Of a stretch of 38,655 nucleotides of DNA, positions 36,635-38,655 are shown in pieces. The position numbers and the translations under genes are program-made. Source of the DNA: an uncultured beta proteobacterium (GTDB lineage Bacteria; Pseudomonadota; Gammaproteobacteria; Burkholderiales; Burkholderiaceae). The notes under the pieces are model-generated. The model did not search any database and was not told the origin of the DNA. It saw nothing but the letters and a program-made list of their open reading frames with translations. Within the stretch, counting starts at the first letter, position 1. Each line of letters begins with the position of its first letter. The stretch spans positions 1 to 38,655 of the forward strand of contig CAIQUZ010000088.1 of NCBI GenBank assembly GCA_903875135.1, in the 5' to 3' direction.

Positions 36635-37693
36635 TTAAGGGAGCAATGCAATTTGATTCAATCCCATATTTTCTGGAAAACCAAACATCAAATTTAAACA
36701 CTGAATTCCTTGACCAGATGCGCCTTTGACCAAATTATCTTCAACCACCAAAATCACTAAAGTGTCACCTTGATTGGGGCGATGAACGGCGATTCTCATC
36801 TGATTGCTTCCTCTGACAGAACGTGTTTCGGGATGACTTCCAGCTGGCATTACATCCACAAAGAACTCATCTCGATAGAAATCTTCAAATAAGGCCTGAA
36901 AATCAACATCTTGTCCCTCTGGCAATATTTTAGCGTAAAGGGTCGAATGAATCCCTCGAATCATCGGTACTAAATGCGGTACAAAAGTTAACTTAATGTC
37001 ATCATGCCCAGCAATTGCTTTTAGGCCTTGCTCGATTTCAGGAAGATGACGATGCCCTTTTACTCCGTATGCCTTAAAGTTATCACTGGCTTCCGCTAAG
37101 AGCGTTCCCACTTCAGCTTTTCTACCAGCTCCAGAAACTCCCGACTTTGAGTCAGAGATCAAATATTGAGTATCGACAAGTTTTTTCCCTTTTGTCGAAC
37201 GAGGTGCTAGAAGTGGAGCAAATCCTAGTTGTACAGATGTTGGATAGCATCCAGCTAATCCAACAACACGGGCCTTTTTAATCGCCTCACGATTAATTTC
37301 TGCAAGTCCATAAACTGCCTCAGCCAAAATTTCTGGACAGCTATGTGGCATCCCATACCACTGCTCAAATACCGTTGTGTCTTTGAGTCTAAAATCTGCC
37401 GCTAAATCGAGTAGACGAACATCGGCTGCTAATAATTCTTTAGCTTGAGCCATAGCAACACCATGAGGTGTCGCAAAAAAGACGGCGTCACATTCATGCA
37501 GTTTGGCATCTTCTGGTGTACTAAATGCAATGTCGACACGTCCGCGAAGCGAAGAAAACATGTCACTGACAGGCATGCCAGCCTCTTTACGCGAGGTAAT
37601 TGCTGTTAATTGAACCTCAGGGTGTTGGGCTAACATTCTTAATAGTTCTACTCCTGTATAGCCAGTCCCACCTACAATCCCAACTTTTATCAT
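36635..37693 (-). CDS. argC: N-acetyl-gamma-glutamyl-phosphate reductase
   Basis: ArgC catalyses the third step of arginine synthesis, NADPH-dependent reduction of N-acetylglutamyl phosphate. The 352-aa protein has the dinucleotide motif [16 protein letters not shown], the active-site Cys in [12 protein letters not shown] and the catalytic His in [10 protein letters not shown]. It is the long (about 350-aa) type. A GGGGGT precedes the ATG by 5 bases. It follows rpsI on the same strand but is separated from it by a terminator, so it should have its own promoter within about 60 bp. Confidence 0.97.
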   Translation of the reverse strand: MIKVGIVGGTGYTGVELLRMLAQHPEVQLTAITSRKEAGMPVSDMFSSLRGRVDIAFSTPEDAKLHECDAVFFATPHGVAMAQAKELLAADVRLLDLAADFRLKDTTVFEQWYGMPHSCPEILAEAVYGLAEINREAIKKARVVGLAGCYPTSVQLGFAPLLAPRSTKGKKLVDTQYLISDSKSGVSGAGRKAEVGTLLAEASDNFKAYGVKGHRHLPEIEQGLKAIAGHDDIKLTFVPHLVPMIRGIHSTLYAKILPEGQDVDFQALFEDFYRDEFFVDVMPAGSHPETRSVRGSNQMRIAVHRPNQGDTLVILVVEDNLVKGASGQGIQCLNLMFGFPENMGLNQIALLP

Positions 37694-37752
37694 GTCTACC
37701 CCCGTACTTAATCAAGTGTTTTAGTATGGTCTTTAAGTATGAATCCAATATG

Positions 37753-37790
37753 AAAAAAACCGCATAAGCGCTTGCCTATACGGTTTTTTT
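37753..37790 (-). terminator. Rho-independent terminator of the rplM-rpsI operon
   Basis: A7CCG (37753-37762) pairs with CGGT7 (37781-37790). The stem extends inward after one C-A mismatch by three more pairs (ATA/TAT), leaving a loop of about 10 bases. Read on the minus strand it ends in a run of seven T, 19 bases after the rpsI stop. The A-tract on the other side would let it also work in the plus direction. Confidence 0.85.
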
Positions 37791-37808
37791 GCCAATAGGC
37801 GAAACAAA

Positions 37809-38201
37809 TTATCGTTTACTAAACTGTTTACGACGACGCGCGCCACGTAAACCGACCTTTTTACGCTCGACTTCACGTGCATCACGTGTTACAAATCCAG
37901 CTTTAGATAAAGTTGGCTTTAAAGTATTGTCATAATCAATCAAAGCACGTGTTACACCGTGTCTTACTGCTCCAGCTTGACCAGTCTCGCCACCACCACT
38001 AACATTCACTTTAATATCAAATGTTTGGGCATGGTTTGTCAAAATCAAAGGCTGACGCGCAATCATACGAGATGTTTCACGAGAAAAATAGAGGTCAATA
38101 GGCTTGCCATTAACAACAATCTCACCCTTACCAGATTTGATAAATACCCGAGCAACAGAGCTTTTGCGACGACCGGTTCCGTAATTCCAATTTCCAATCA
38201 T
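37809..38201 (-). CDS. rpsI: 30S ribosomal protein S9
   Basis: This 130-aa protein contacts the P-site tRNA through its C-terminal tail, which here ends in the typical basic [12 protein letters not shown]. Other signatures are [15 protein letters not shown] at the N-terminus and [19 protein letters not shown] in the middle. It follows rplM after 9 bp, the universal L13-S9 pairing. A GGAG precedes the ATG. Confidence 0.98.
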   Translation of the reverse strand: MIGNWNYGTGRRKSSVARVFIKSGKGEIVVNGKPIDLYFSRETSRMIARQPLILTNHAQTFDIKVNVSGGGETGQAGAVRHGVTRALIDYDNTLKPTLSKAGFVTRDAREVERKKVGLRGARRRKQFSKR

Positions 38202-38210
38202 GACAGCTCC

Positions 38211-38639
38211 TTAAATTTCTAAAACACTTGGCTGTTGAGCCGCGTGTGGATGAGTTTCATCGCCATACACTTTTAACTTCTTGATCATTGCATAACCAAG
38301 AGGGCCTTTAGGTAACATACCCTTAACAGCTTTTTCAAGCACGCGACCAGGAAACTTAGCCTGCATTTTGTCAAAAGTCGTTTCATAGATTCCACCTGGG
38401 TATCCACTATGACGGTAATACGTCTTTTGCAAGCCTTTATTACCTGTTACACGGAGTTTAGACGCATTGATGACGACGATAAAGTCACCAGTATCAACGT
38501 GAGGAGTGAATTCGGGTTTATGCTTGCCGCGCAGACGGTGTGCCACTTCACTGGCGACACGACCGAGAACTTTGTCTGTTGCGTCAATCACGAACCATTC
38601 ACGCTTCACCTCATGGGATTTTGCGGAAAATGTTTTCAT
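38211..38639 (-). CDS. rplM: 50S ribosomal protein L13
   Basis: This is an early-assembly protein of the large subunit. The sequence [17 protein letters not shown] at the start, [16 protein letters not shown], and ending in [13 protein letters not shown] is complete at 142 aa, the normal length. An in-frame ATG at 38651 would add four residues (MKVV). I chose 38639 because MKTFSAK is the conserved betaproteobacterial N-terminus and GAAAG-like purines (GAAAGTAG) lie just upstream. The promoter is outside the window. Confidence 0.97.
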   Translation of the reverse strand: MKTFSAKSHEVKREWFVIDATDKVLGRVASEVAHRLRGKHKPEFTPHVDTGDFIVVINASKLRVTGNKGLQKTYYRHSGYPGGIYETTFDKMQAKFPGRVLEKAVKGMLPKGPLGYAMIKKLKVYGDETHPHAAQQPSVLEI

Positions 38640-38655
38640 GACTACTTTCATTAAA

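Noticed and set aside
36618..36648. Direct repeat CAATGCA spaced about 18 bp near the argC/erpA junction
   Set aside because: Seven bases, one copy partly inside the argC coding end; no evidence for a regulator.

Overview
This window looks like part of the chromosome of a small, AT-rich betaproteobacterium, most likely Burkholderiaceae and close to Polynucleobacter. The evidence is the gene order: miaB-ybeY-corC-lnt-glyQ-glyS-gmhB-plsC, rsmA-pdxA-surA-lptD divergent from amgK-murU, pepP-ubiH-dusB-fis-purH-ruvCAB, and tyrS / anmK / erpA / argC / rpsI-rplM. The protein sequences agree with this. The genus is an inference; no database search was possible. Coding density is very high. Many genes overlap by 4 bp (ATGA) or are a few bases apart, and no gene-free stretch exceeds about 210 bp. 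I see no insertion sequence, prophage, CRISPR array or clear pseudogene.

Region 1 (1-9250) is the variable part. It starts inside a response-regulator/HD-GYP gene whose receiver has lost its phospho-acceptor aspartate. A CAT-anticodon tRNA with a good promoter follows. Next come two tandem TPR-glycosyltransferase genes: a GT9-like enzyme and an O-GlcNAc-transferase-like GT41 enzyme. After these lie a DUF1080 lipoprotein, an MgtC-like membrane protein cotranscribed with a GT39-type glycosyltransferase, and a divergent putative Na+/H+ antiporter. These genes point to cell-surface or protein glycosylation and ion/envelope homeostasis.

Region 2 (9270-17890, + strand) is one long run of housekeeping genes: tRNA modification (miaB), rRNA maturation (ybeY), CorC, lipoprotein acylation (lnt), glycyl-tRNA synthetase (glyQS), LPS heptose synthesis (gmhB) and phospholipid acylation. 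Region 3 (17878-23519, - strand) is the outer-membrane biogenesis operon lptD-surA-pdxA-rsmA. Region 4 (23554-33023, + strand) runs amgK-murU (cell-wall sugar recycling), pepP, a UbiH-family hydroxylase, dusB-fis, purH and ruvC-ruvA-ruvB. Region 5 (33020-38639) holds a histidine phosphatase and tyrS (-), anmK (+), then erpA, argC and the ribosomal operon rplM-rpsI (-), which ends at a clear terminator.

The genes are mostly conventional. The points most worth a second look are the paired TPR-glycosyltransferases beside the tRNA, the degenerate-receiver HD-GYP protein, signs of gene loss within conserved blocks (for example no phoH between miaB and ybeY), and three of the four steps of the MurNAc salvage route (anmK, amgK, murU) in one window. 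I found no convincing novel defence or mobile system.
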